Assembly (NCBI GenBank): GCA_033557465.1
Contig: CM066033.1
Span: 1,300,135,022 to 1,300,199,021 of the forward strand
Source of the DNA: Ichthyophis bannanicus
Taxonomy: Eukaryota > Chordata > Amphibia > Gymnophiona > Ichthyophiidae
Direction: 5' to 3'
DNA length: 64,000 nt
The position numbers and the translations under genes are program-made. Positions 52,988 to 62,975 of the stretch are shown piece by piece; the first letter of the stretch is position 1; every line of letters starts with the position of its first letter. Below the pieces are notes generated by a model, which had not been told where the DNA came from, ran no database searches, and saw only the letters and a program-made list of their open reading frames with translations.

Positions 52988-53188
52988 TAAGACTAATAAG
53001 AGAAAATGTTTTTTCATGCAATGCGTAATCAAACCCTGGGATTCATTACCGGAGAATGTAGTAAAAGCTGTTAGTGTAACTGGGTTTAGAAAAGGTTTGG
53101 ACAAGTTCCTGGATGAAAGGTCTCTAAACCATTATTAAAGGGGACCCGGGAAATCCACTGCTTACTCCCGGACCAGCATTGTGGAACC
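52988..53188 (+). mobile_element. CR1-F, part 2
   Basis: Resumes CR1 3' sequence: gactaataagagaaaatgtt, ccggagaatgtagtaaaagc, ggtttggacaagttcctgga, then ggaaatccactgcttactcc. Cut near 53188 by L2-F; the last part is at 55297. Confidence 0.85.
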
Positions 53189-55007
53189 CCATGACCTGTT
53201 CACCATAGTGAAGTCACTAACAGGTGACCCAGCTCCAGCCCAAACATCTATGCCTCACCCACAAGATTACGCCATCTACCTACAATCAAAGATGATCCAA
53301 GCCAATAAGACGACAACCCACGCAATCCCCCCTACCCCATGTGAAACCCCTCTACTAAAATTTTGCGAGGTATCCAACAAGGAGATACAAGATATTATCA
53401 TATCCATTAACCTTACTACCGCCCCTAGTGACCCGTGTCCAGCCAGCTGGATTAAAGAATTGCGCCATAAGCTCAGTCCTACTATAAGCCGAATCACGAA
53501 CCAATCCCTCTCCACGGGATCCTTCCCACAGAGCCTAAAATTTACTTCAATCCGCCCACTGTTAAAGAATAACAAACTTGATCCTTCCAAAGTGGAATCT
53601 TTTCGCCCAATATCAAGCATCCCCCTGCTCGCCAAAATCATCGAAAAGGTAGTCCAACGGCAGATACAACAACATATTGACACTGCAGCCCCACTGGACC
53701 CATCTCAACATGGCTTCAGAGAAGCACTTGGTGTCGACACCATCCTCACAACTCTCTTCAATGATCTGGTTACAGGATTAGATAACACCCGCCATGGATT
53801 TGTCCTCATCTTCATGGACATTGCTGCGGCCTTTGACTCAGTCAACCACGAAACACTGATACTCCGTCTCATGGAAAAAGGAATACAAGGCTCAGCTATA
53901 ACATGGTGCAAGTCCTACCTGGCTGACAGGTGGCAACAAGTCCGAACAGGCCCTACGACCTCTGATCCTTTCCCGCTCAATCAAGGTGTACCTCAGGGCT
54001 CATCTCTATCTGCATTAATGTTCAACATCTATATGCAGCCAATTTGTGCCTTAATCCGATCCTTTAACATCCAGTGCCTAGTCTATGCAGATGACGTCCT
54101 GATCTACTCCCCATTCCTGATCGATCAACCAGACTTTTCACCAATATCAAGTTGTTTCGAAGCTGTTGCAGAATGGCTTTCAGCACAGAACCTAAGGATC
54201 AACCACAGCAAAACGGATGTCCTATTCCTTACCAAGAACCAGAAGTTCACCCCACCCTCCACACTACAAATAAACAATGTTGAGCTGATAGCAAAATCAA
54301 CAATCCGCTATCTAGGCATCACGCTCGACCAATGGCTCGATATGTCTACACACGTGAAGAACACCACAAAAGCAGTTTACCATAAGATCCGGATACTACG
54401 TCACCTGCGCCCCCTACTGGACTTTAACGACTACCGCACAATCTTCCAAGCCTTGGTGCTCCCACATCTGGATTTCGCAAACATCGTCCTCCATGGCCTC
54501 CCTCAGTCAACGCTAGGCCCTCTCCGCCTTGCAATGAATGCCGCAGCAAGGGTACTTGCAGGTACATTGAGAGCTGATCATATAACTCCAGTCATGATGG
54601 ACCTCCACTGGCTTCCGCTTCAAGCTAGAATCCAGTACAAGTCCCTAGTGCTGACATTCAAAGCTCTAAGGAACCAGACCCAGACGCCCATCAGCAAACT
54701 CATTCAAAGCCGACCGATCAACAGAATCAGAAGATCTAACCAAGCAAACACCCTGGAGGTCCCCAAAATACTAACAAAGTGCACAAAGGCTACCGCTAAC
54801 AGGGCCTTCTCCATATTTGCACCCATGGCCTGGAATGCCCTTCCTACTGAGCTCCGAACCATTCCAGACCTATCGTCCTTTAGAAAAGCCCTCAAACACC
54901 ACCTCTTCCTAACCCATTACCCAGAATCCAACCCCAGAAAACAACCAAATAACTCTACACCCTACTCCACTCCATCCACAACCCAACAACATAAAGAGAA
55001 CGATTAG
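53181..55007 (+). CDS. L2 reverse transcriptase, uninterrupted (608 aa from first ATG)
   Basis: The first 3-4 codons come from flanking CR1. HDLFTIVKSLTG is the L2 linker; then DPCPASWIKEL, RPLLKNNKLDPSKVESFRPISSIPLLAKIIEKVV (about residues 130-165), QHGFREALGVDT, FMDIAAAFDSVNHETL (first Asp, about 212), GVPQGSSLSALMFNIYM, CLVYADDVLIYSP (YADD, about 300), STIRYLGITLD, PHLDFANIVL, DHITPVMMDLHWLPLQARIQYKSL and NRAFSIFAPMAWNALPTELR. No stop and no frameshift. The endonuclease is absent because of 5' truncation, so it cannot move alone, but the copy is young. Related to L2-B. Confidence 0.93.
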   Translation: MEPHDLFTIVKSLTGDPAPAQTSMPHPQDYAIYLQSKMIQANKTTTHAIPPTPCETPLLKFCEVSNKEIQDIIISINLTTAPSDPCPASWIKELRHKLSPTISRITNQSLSTGSFPQSLKFTSIRPLLKNNKLDPSKVESFRPISSIPLLAKIIEKVVQRQIQQHIDTAAPLDPSQHGFREALGVDTILTTLFNDLVTGLDNTRHGFVLIFMDIAAAFDSVNHETLILRLMEKGIQGSAITWCKSYLADRWQQVRTGPTTSDPFPLNQGVPQGSSLSALMFNIYMQPICALIRSFNIQCLVYADDVLIYSPFLIDQPDFSPISSCFEAVAEWLSAQNLRINHSKTDVLFLTKNQKFTPPSTLQINNVELIAKSTIRYLGITLDQWLDMSTHVKNTTKAVYHKIRILRHLRPLLDFNDYRTIFQALVLPHLDFANIVLHGLPQSTLGPLRLAMNAAARVLAGTLRADHITPVMMDLHWLPLQARIQYKSLVLTFKALRNQTQTPISKLIQSRPINRIRRSNQANTLEVPKILTKCTKATANRAFSIFAPMAWNALPTELRTIPDLSSFRKALKHHLFLTHYPESNPRKQPNNSTPYSTPSTTQQHKEND

Positions 55008-55296
55008 ATCTACCACTATGTCCCCTCTCCTGTTTAACGTTTAACATTGTTGTGAACCGACCTATATTATGTAAACAAGCAGTCAGTATAACCCCATGCA
55101 CAACCTCATACGCTGTAAATGCCTATCCTGTAAATAGTTACCCCAGTTCACCTCCAAGTTATCTTGTTCCTTGTTCAATGTAAACTCAACTGTCATGTGA
55201 CATTGCAGTATGTTTTGTTCAATTGTAAACCACACTGATTTTAATAGCGCGGTATATAAGAAAAGTAAATAAATAAAATAAATAAATAAATAAATA
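53189..55296 (+). mobile_element. L2-clade LINE ('L2-F'), 5'-truncated, open RT
   Basis: Begins within the linker before RT, ends with 'aatagcggtatataag'-type 3' sequence (actually agcgcggtatataagaaaag) and an AAAT tail (55262-55296). Inserted in CR1-F; aacc occurs at both edges (53185-53188 and 55297-55300), a possible short duplication. Confidence 0.92.
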
Positions 55297-55425
55297 AACC
55301 TGTCTGCCCCTTTGGGAACCTGCTAGGTACGTGTGACCTGGATTGGCCACTGTTGGAAACAGGATACTGGGCTTGATGGACCTTGGGCTGACCCAGTGTG
55401 GCAGTTCTTATGCTCTTATGAGTTC
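55297..55425 (+). mobile_element. CR1-F, 3' end
   Basis: tttgggaacctgctaggtac, tggattggccactgttggaa, ttgatggaccttgggctgac and tcttatgctcttatgag: the rest of the CR1 3' end after L2-F. Confidence 0.9.
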
Positions 55426-56140
55426 AAGGGGGAGGGAGAAAGGGGCAGAATCTGGGAAAGGGAACATAGAGTTGGTGGGTGGGGGGGGAGGCAGGAGTTG
55501 GGAGGGGAACGTTGAAGGAGTTGGAACCCTCCCACTCCCCAGAAGACCCACAGGCACCCCATCCTCACACCAAACCAAACACATACACACAAGCACCCCA
55601 TCCTTATGCAACACACTCTCTCTCACACACACACACAGAGGCACCCCACCCAAGCATTACATACAAAGGCATCGTACCCCGGCAGCACACACACACATAC
55701 TTCATCTCTGCGCCACACACACACACAAACACACAGGCATCCTATCCCTGGAGAGAACACACTCACACAGGCACTCCACTACTGAACCACACACCCAGAC
55801 ACACAGGCACCCCACCCCTGCACCAGAGAAAGGTATTCCACCCGTACACCACATACACACAAAGAGGCACACCCACTCCTGCCCCGTTCTGCCATATACA
55901 CTATCTATCTGAAGACAGACACAGATATATACATAACACCAGTAATAAAGATTCCTCACATAGCCCCAGCTACCATAACAAAACACTCTAAACTCCTCCC
56001 CCCCAGACATGTACGATTTTGCAAATGAAGAAAGGGTAAATGTGCTGTTTTGTCACACTATAAGTGTGCTCTTTTCATGTGCATATGTACATATATGCAC
56101 ATACACAGTCCCACACATGTACACATGCCTGCAGCCCCTG

Positions 56141-56172
<32 letters not shown>

Positions 56173-56345
56173 ATAGAGCCTGACATTCCCCATGACTCAC
56201 ATACGTAGCCACCAACAGTACCCGTGACACACACACACAGCCACACACACACACATAGAGCCTGACATTCCCCATGACTCACATATGTAGCCACCAACAG
56301 TACCCGTGACACACACACACAGCCACACACGCATCACCACCCCAA
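55426..56345. repeat. CA-rich simple and minisatellite repeats
   Basis: Purine-rich lead (55426-55515), then CA-rich minisatellite with cacacaggcaccccaccc-type units (55550-55880), an AC microsatellite (56140-56165), and a direct duplication of about 86 bases (about 56160-56245 and 56246-56331: cctgacattccccatgactc, ccaccaacagtacccgtgac). His/Thr-rich open frames here are artefacts. Confidence 0.88.
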
Positions 56346-56659
56346 CATTGCATTGTGACGCGATTGTGCTGGGTCGAGAAGCAGATGGGGTTTCTTCATT
56401 TGCTTCAGCCATAAAGATCTTGGCCAACATGCAACCAATAACTAATGGCAAAGCAAGAGGGTCACCAAGAGGGCACACACCGCACTTCTTGTACATATAA
56501 ATACTAAAACATATAATCGGTGTATATACAAAGAGCAAGTCTGAACTCTCCCCTTCGGAGTACACACGTGAGAGCAGCATTCTTGTACACACAGAAGGCG
56601 TCTATCCAGCTGCTGAAGCCCCCTACATGCTCTCCGTTCTGCAGTCCCAGCTTCTATCT
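56346..56659. other. Unassigned sequence
   Basis: Nothing recognisable; AT-moderate unique sequence. Confidence 0.45.
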
Positions 56660-56766
56660 CCCACAATGTGTTATTTATTTATTTGGTTTTATATACTGCG
56701 CTATTTAAAATCAGCGCAGTTTACAATAGGAACAAACAAGAGACATTCCCTGCTCTTCGACACTTA
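56660..56766 (-). mobile_element. L2-type LINE 3' end, split by a SINE
   Basis: ATTT tail, then ttatatactgcgctatttaa and gcgcagtttacaatagg. It seems to continue after the SINE as caatctacagtaatac (57050-57115). Confidence 0.65.
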
Positions 56767-57049
56767 GGTTGGAGGAGTGGCCTAGTGGTTGGGGCAGGGT
56801 ACTTCAGGCCGGAAGGTCAGTGGTTCAAATTCTACTAGAGGACAGCAACCTTGGGCCGGAAGGACTGGGGTTTCTAGTCCCACAGGTGCTCCTTGTGGTC
56901 TTGGACAAGCCACTTAACCCTCCATTGCCCATGTTCCCTGTAAGTATTAGTGTACGTGTCTCATATCCCCGTGTGTTAAATGTATCCCCCAATTGTAACT
57001 GCTTTGACCCTGAGAAAGGTGGTATATAAATATGGCTAAATAAATTAAT
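56767..57049 (+). mobile_element. tRNA-derived SINE, full length
   Basis: ttggaggagtggcctagtgg head with A box, ggttcaaattctac (B box), ggtttctagtcccacaggtg, caagccacttaaccctccat body, ggtggtatataaatatggct and aaataaattaat tail. Confidence 0.92.
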
Positions 57050-58119
57050 ACAATCTACAGTAATACAACCTTAATGGGTACAAACATGTCTAATCCTAAC
57101 ACTCTAACAGGTACAAAATGGGTAGCAGAAGGGTATCATTTGCTCTTCAGCCAGCAGAGTCTCTCTCCTCTGGTCACCTCCCACAAATGCTCATACCGGA
57201 AGAGCTCATGAAACCCTGCTTATGCAATATGGACAGGACACTGGTGAAATCATCCAAAGCACTAGACTGCCCTTGCTGCCATTTTGTCTGCGATACAAAG
57301 CTAGTGTGAGAACCAAAACAACCACCAGATGAAGCATCCAGATCTTAGGCAAGGGGGAGTCCCTCTCCAATGATAAGGCTGCCTGGGCGGGAGGAGGGGG
57401 GTCTCCATCTGATGGTGCAGGCTGCAGCCAGCTTGCCTACTCAAGTATACTTGGAGCAATTCATGTAACTCAAACAAATCTGTTCCATGATGCTCTCTCC
57501 CTAAGCTTATCTCTCCACTACACACTCTCTTCTCCCCCCAAACCCTTCTCCCCTATTCGCTCTTTCCCTGCTGAATTTCCCCAACCCTTCTTCCATATAT
57601 TCCATATACTCGCATCCCCCAAAACACACTCTCCACAACCTTCATCTGCCTCATCCTTATTCCCAGCTCTCCACTCAGCTTGTTAATCCCTCTTATCTCT
57701 ACAGACTTGCTAAAAATGCCACTTTGAAAACAGCCTTCCAACATCACATGGATCTCTGAGTTTGAGCCACACAGTCCCAGGACTTTTACAGTCTTGCGAG
57801 AATAACGTGAGAGTTTGGGAACCATGTTACCCAGACTCACTGAAAACCATGTGGTTCAGATAGAAAACAACAGATGCTGCAAAAGTATATTGGGATAAAA
57901 GAGTGAGGGAGCCGCACTGGAGACTGATGAGAGATGCTACGTTCTCCCGAGCCTTACAATGAAGAACACTGTACTAAAGGGCTTTCCATGGTCTGTGTTT
58001 CTGGGAGTAACACTCAATACATCCAGCCTAGTGCTGTCTGTCTTTGTTCCCTCCAAGGTGTCATGTAAAGCCTGGAGAGATGTAAAGGTGCATAGGGAGA
58101 GGCATAATCATTAGAAAAA
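57050..58119. other. Unassigned sequence
   Basis: Pyrimidine-rich stretch at 57500-57600. Small open frames (for example minus strand 57553-57840) resemble nothing I know. Likely host intron or old repeats. Confidence 0.45.
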
Positions 58120-58500
58120 AAGGAGATGATAATTCCACCATACAGGCCACTGTTTAGGTCACGCCTAGAGGAACGGAGGCTACCAGAGGCAATGCAGAGA
58201 AAGGCAACCAAAATAGTGTGGGGTCTGCATCAGAAGTCGTATGAGATGAGACTCAGAGATGGAATTCGTTACCAGAGGATGTAGTAAAAGCTGTTAATGT
58301 AGCTGGATTTAAAGGAGGTTTGGGTGAGTTTCTGGAGGAAAAGTCCATAAGTCATTATTAAAGAGGACTGTTACTCATGGGACAAGCAGCATAGAATCTG
58401 CCAACTTTCTGGGAAGCTAACAGGTATCTATGACCCGGATTGGCCACTGTTGGGAACAGGAAACTGGACTTGATGGACCCTTGTTCTATGATAGAGAGTG
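58120..58500 (+). mobile_element. CR1 3' end fragment
   Basis: gaaaggcaaccaaaatagtg, ggaattcgttaccagaggat, gatttaaaggaggtttgggt, tggattggccactgttggga and acttgatggaccc follow the CR1 C-terminal and 3' UTR pattern with an internal deletion near 58255. Confidence 0.8.
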
Positions 58501-58711
58501 AGCGCAATTAACAGAGACTTCTAAATACCTAAAAGAAAGAAGCCTTTCACAGTGGAAGAGAAGTTATAGAGCTAGAGGTCATGAGATGAAGCTCCAAGGG
58601 GGTAGACTTAAGGCAGAAAATATTTTTTCACGGAAACGTTGGATGCCCAAAATACACTCCCCAGAAGAAGGGAGTGGAGGCAAAAGTAGCAAAGGAATTA
58701 AAAAAGGAGTG
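58501..58711 (+). mobile_element. CR1 fragment
   Basis: gagctagaggtcatgagatg and gaagctccaagggggtagac correspond to the CR1 C-terminal region (RGHEMKLQGG, LKAENIFS). A hAT MITE interrupts it at 58720 after ggcaagag. Confidence 0.75.
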
Positions 58712-59579
58712 GGCAAGAGCAGGGATCTCCAAATCCAGTCCTGGAGTTCTGCAAACCAGCCAGATTTTAAGGATATTCCTAATGCTAGGAATCGTAAGGA
58801 AAGGAATGGAGAATAAAACCAAGGATATTATAGTGCTTCTGTATCATTCCACGGTGTGACCACACCTTGAATATGTGTGCAGTTCTGGAAGCCATGTCTT
58901 AAAAAGAATAAAGCACAATTTAGAAAGGATACAGAGAAGAGCCACCAAAATAGTAAAGGGGATGGAAGGATATCCCTATGAGGAGATGCTTAAAAGGTGA
59001 GGGCTCTTCAACTTGGAAAAAAGATGGCTGAAGGGAGATATAATAGAGGTCTCTAAATTAATGAATGGAGTGGAACAGGTAAACATAGATTGGTTGTTTA
59101 CACAATTAAAAAGTAGAAAGATTAGAGGACATGCAAGACTAATAAGAGAAAATATTTTTTTACTCAATGCGTAATCAAACTTTAGAAATCGTTACCAGGG
59201 GGTGTTACTGTAGCTGTGTTTAAAAAAGGTTTGGACAAGTTCCTGGAAGAAAGGTCCATAAACCATTTTAAAAAAGGACCTGGGAAATCCACTGCTTACC
59301 CTAGGATGAACATTGTGGAATCTGTGTGCCTTTTTGGGAACCTGTCAGGTACTTGCGACTTGGATTGGCCACTGTTGGAAACAGGATACTGGGCTTGATG
59401 GACCTTGGGCTGACCCAGTATGGCTTTTTTTATGTTCTTATGAATATGCATGAGGGACATCTGAATACAGTGGGGGTGCTGCATGCAAATCTATCTCATG
59501 CATATTCATTAGAGACATCCTGAAAACCTGACTGGTTTGCTGTCCTCCAGGACTTGATTTGGAGATCCCTGGGCAAGAG
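58712..59579. mobile_element. hAT MITE split by a CR1 tail
   Basis: Element 58720-59571 between two copies of ggcaagag (58712-58719 and 59572-59579). Its own sequence is 58720 to about 58785 (cagggatctccaaatccagt onward) and about 59441-59571 (to gacttgatttggagatccctg). The ends are inverted repeats. The 8-bp duplication marks hAT. Confidence 0.88.
58786..59440 (+). mobile_element. CR1 3' end inside the hAT MITE
   Basis: Begins at codons MLGIVRKGMENKT, then HLEYVCSSGSH-like text, LVKGMEGYPYEEM-like text, and a complete 3' UTR ending tgggctgacccagtatggct and ttatgttcttatga. Same family as CR1-B. 5'-truncated with stops. Confidence 0.88.
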
Positions 59580-59866
59580 GATGGAAATGAATTACCAAGG
59601 TAACCTGCCTGCAGTGGTAGCTAGCACCTTAAAAGGCTGTAGCTGGGAGAAGGACATTGAGAAAGGGGACAGGGTGTCAGGTTCCATATGGGAATGAATT
59701 TATCTATTGGTTCATTGGGTATACCACCATTCATTAGACGCATCATGGCGATTTACAGATTTCCTAGCTATATCAGTTGCAAGCTCCTGATGTTAAGCAG
59801 TGACAGACTGGACTTACCAGAGCACAGCCCCCCAGCATTCCCACCCTCGCACACACTCCCCTAGAC
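59580..59866. other. Unassigned sequence
   Basis: The start continues the CR1 fragment interrupted at 58711; the rest is unique, with an L2-like tail motif 'taccaccattcattagacgc..gatttacaga' near 59730-59760. Confidence 0.45.
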
Positions 59867-60419
59867 CAGTGTTTCCCAACCCAGTCCTACGGGGCACACC
59901 GGCCAGTCAGGTTTTCGGGATATCCCTAATGACTATGCATGAGATATATATGCATTAGAGATATCCTGCCAACCTGACTGGTTTGTGGCCCTCCAGGGCT
60001 GGATTTGGAGACCCCTGCCTTACACCTCTGTCATTTAAGATTGTGAGTGGGCAAGGTGCAGATGTCCTAGACATCGAAAGGGTATATAGAATGTGACACA
60101 TTCCTCCTCGATTCTCACCACCACCAAAAAGTTGTCTAATAGACAATATTTTGGTGGTGGTGAGAATCGAGGAGGAATGTGTCACATTCTATATACCCTT
60201 TCGATGTCTAGGACATCTGCACCTTGCCCACTCACAATCTTAAATGACAGAGGTGTAAGGCAGGGGTCTCCAAATCCAGCCCTGGAGGGCCACAAACCAG
60301 TCAGGTTGGCAGGATATCTCTAATGCATATATATCTCATGCATAGTCATTAGGGATATCCCGAAAACCTGACTGGCCGGTGTGCCCCGTAGGACTGGGTT
60401 GGGAAACACTGCCCTAGAC
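59859..60419. mobile_element. Palindromic hAT MITE (545 bp)
   Basis: Element 59867-60411 between two copies of ccctagac (59859-59866 and 60412-60419). Both ends start CAGTGTTTCCCAACCCAGTC when read inward. The two halves are nearly perfect reverse complements along about 270 bases each, with the centre at about 60139 (gttgtct aat agacaat). Each arm holds a whole 150-bp hAT MITE (terminus CAGTGTTTCCC to GGAGACCCCTG) plus a 120-bp inner segment. The two 76-codon mirror-image open frames are artefacts. Confidence 0.93.
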
Positions 60420-60831
60420 ATACGTATCCCTTACGCACTGCATTCCTGAGATTCCCGACAGGACTGCTCATTTTCTTGTCACTTCCATTGCTGGATAACA
60501 TCGGAAAACTCAATTTGCACGGTTTTTCCTTTCCATGAAAACAGGACCATTGAAGGGGGTTGAAATATAGAAGGTGTCAGCATGGACTTCTCACGAGTTC
60601 AGCTCTGGCTAATTAAGCTAATAAAGGCCATGCCAGCAGGCTGGAAGCTGTCAGTGTTGCCGGCCCACCACCCTTCAGTCTCTCAGAAGCAGAGGCGAGG
60701 AACGAGATGAGAAGGGCTGAGTATTAGTAGCAGCGTCAGTGCTGGGGATTTGGTAGTGGCTGGATACTGCCCACCAGGGCCACATTGACCTAAAAGGCTG
60801 GTAGTTCAGATTTATAGCTGTCTACAAATAC
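60420..60831. other. Unassigned sequence
   Basis: No repeat boundary or coding sequence recognised. Confidence 0.5.
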
Positions 60832-60975
60832 GATGGATCAATACAATAACAGCAGCTACTCCGTCGCCAATTAGCTGCCTCACTGAGGGTCAAACACAGT
60901 TTAGGACAACTATCCAAAGGGTCACCATGAGCTGACATCGACTCAACAGCACTTAACAACAACAACAACATTATT
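60832..60975 (+). mobile_element. RTE 3' terminal fragment
   Basis: gatggatcaatacaataaca, gcctcactgagggtcaaaca, caactatccaaagggtcacc, gacatcgactcaacagcact and an aacaacaacaac tail match the 3' end of the RTE at 43435-43570. Confidence 0.88.
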
Positions 60976-61204
60976 ATGGAGTTCAGGGGTAGGAAACCTG
61001 TCTGGTTATCTCTCCAGGATCAAGGAGAATTGATAAGAAAGCAAACTAAAGCTGTCTGCTGGTGTAATGACCTCCACAGGTGGAATATGTTTCTGCAATA
61101 GACAAGAGACATGGACAGGCTGCAGTTTGGACTGCAGCATTCCTCAGCAGGCAGGTATCAGGGACCACACTAAGCAAGTGCAAAAAATAAAGCCCCGGGA
61201 TTCT

Positions 61205-61765
61205 AACTTACTACTACTACTACTCATCATTTATATAGCGCAACTTACTACTACTAGTACTACTCATCATATGTATAGCGCTACTAATTTCTACTACTAT
61301 GACTTCTTCATATAGCACAACTTACTACTACTAATACTCATCATTTATATAGCGCAGCTTACTACTACTAGTACTACTTATCATATGTATAGTGCTACTA
61401 ATTTACTACTACTACTCATCATTCATACAGCGCAACTTACTACTACTACTACTCATCATTTATATAGCGCAACTTACTACTACTAGTACTACTTAGCATA
61501 TGTATAGCGCTACTAATTTCCTACTACTATGACTTATCATTCATATAGCGCAACTTACTACTACTACTACTACTCATTTATATAGCGCAACTTACTACTA
61601 CTAGTACTACTTATCATATGTATAGCGCTACTAATTTACTACTACTACTTATCATTCATATAGCGCAACTTACTACTACTACTACTTCTTATCATTGTAT
61701 AGCGTCACTTACTACTACTACTTATCATTTATATAGCGCTATTAACTTACTACTACTACTTATGA
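61205..61765. repeat. TAC-rich tandem repeat derived from an L2-type tail
   Basis: Units of about 50-60 bases: runs of tac (cttactactactac), then catcatttatatagcgc or catatgtatagcgctac. Ten or so imperfect copies. Confidence 0.92.
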
Positions 61766-61880
61766 TTTCTATAGCAGTACAAGGCTTATGCAGCACTGTA
61801 CACATACATGCAAGAGACAGTCCCTGCTCCAAACAATTTACAATCTATTCCAGACAGACAGAACAAACAACGGACTAGGG
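61740..61880 (-). mobile_element. L2-type LINE 3' end
   Basis: gatttctatagcagtacaag, gcagcactgtacacatacat, cagtccctgctccaaacaat and ttacaatctattccagacag match the 3' end of L2-E (46640-46735). Confidence 0.8.
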
Positions 61881-61908
61881 CAATTCTATAAGAGTAATGA
61901 TAAAACAC

Positions 61909-62376
61909 ATAGGGGGTTATTCTGAGACAAGAATAGTGGGGATGGACGTCCTGCTATTCGTGCTGACCGCATGCCCCAACTAACTTCCCCGCCAGTTGTG
62001 CGGGGAAATTAGTCGGGGTGGGGAAGAGGCGGCCTGGAAGCGGAGAGTGGGCGGGCAGTGGGTGATCGCTGGCCCTGGACTACAAGGTCGATTCTAATAT
62101 CGACCCTGTATGTCCAGGGCCAGCAAAATGGCCAGGGAAGTGGATGCCATGGCACCGCGACTCCATTTAAAAGCCCTGGCTGTTAGTCAAACTATGGCTG
62201 TACGTGCAGGCCAGGACTGAATCGCAGTCCCGGCCTGCACATACAAGCCTGTTCGCGATTCTGATCCTGCAGGGCTAGATGTGCCCCACTGGATCAGAAT
62301 CGCGATCTCCTTTGTATGTCCGGCTCAGCCCGGACATACAAAGGAGATGGACATCGGGATCAGAATCGGGCCCATA
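61909..62376. mobile_element. Multi-hairpin DNA transposon ('MITE-C')
   Basis: Element 61912-62373 between two copies of ata (61909-61911 and 62374-62376). The right end read inward is GGGCCCGATTCTGATCCCGA. It is a chain of five stem-loops: 61979-61992 with 62000-62013; 62068-62092 with 62099-62124; 62200-62218 with 62226-62244; 62254-62267 with 62291-62304 (perfect 14); 62305-62323 with 62330-62348 (perfect 19). No coding frame. Confidence 0.82.
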
Positions 62377-62639
62377 TGGGTATTAAGTTCAGAACCACTA
62401 CTCATCTAGCTTTGAAGACAATAATCATTTTTTCAGATCCTTCAATCAGAAATAAGAAATCACAGCATGAACACACCTTGATGCAACATACGTCATGGTC
62501 TGCCATCTTGAAAACAAGGGTGTGCAGCAGCACGGGAGCTCGGACAGATGGTGGAAGTGAGTGGGCTTTCCCCTATTCTCCTTACAATTGTTGGTTTGCC
62601 GAAATGAGTACTTTTCAGAATTCCATTTGTGCCCTAGAG
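62377..62639. other. Unassigned sequence
   Basis: Nothing recognisable. Confidence 0.45.
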
Positions 62640-62975
62640 CAGGTATAGCCATGGATTTCTCAGATAGCAAATTGAAATGTGCCGCACCCGTATAAATCGG
62701 GCACACATATGTAGCCCTCTAGTTTTACAGCTTCCCCGTCTTTGGAAGAGGTTTGTTTGTCCATTAATATCCTTTAAGTATTTAAACATCTGTATCATAT
62801 CTCCCCTGTCCTTCCTCTCCTCCAGGGTATACATATTTAGGTCTTCAAGTCTCTTCTCATATATCTTCTAGCGCAGGCCCCATTTCATTTTAGTTGCCTT
62901 CCATTGAACCGTTTCAATTTTTTTTGAGGTGTGGTCTCCAAAACCGAGCACAATACTCCAAGTGAGACCTCACCA
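62640..62975 (-). mobile_element. Decayed CR1 ('CR1-I'), C-terminal part
   Basis: Minus-strand MYTLEERKDRGDMIQMFKYLKDING block as in CR1-A, then text equivalent to RMETVQRxxTKM. Its 3' UTR is lost. Continues upstream at 63182 after a SINE-like insertion. Confidence 0.82.

Noticed and set aside
55343..56330. Overlapping His/Thr/Pro-rich and Cys/Val-rich open frames
   Set aside because: Artefacts of CA microsatellite and minisatellite sequence on both strands.
57553..57840. A 95-codon minus-strand open frame (MSLGNMVPKLSRYS...)
   Set aside because: No recognisable motif, no splice or promoter context, and length is within chance for 64 kb.
59955..60323. Two identical mirror-image 76-codon open frames
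   Set aside because: They are the two arms of a palindromic MITE, not genes.
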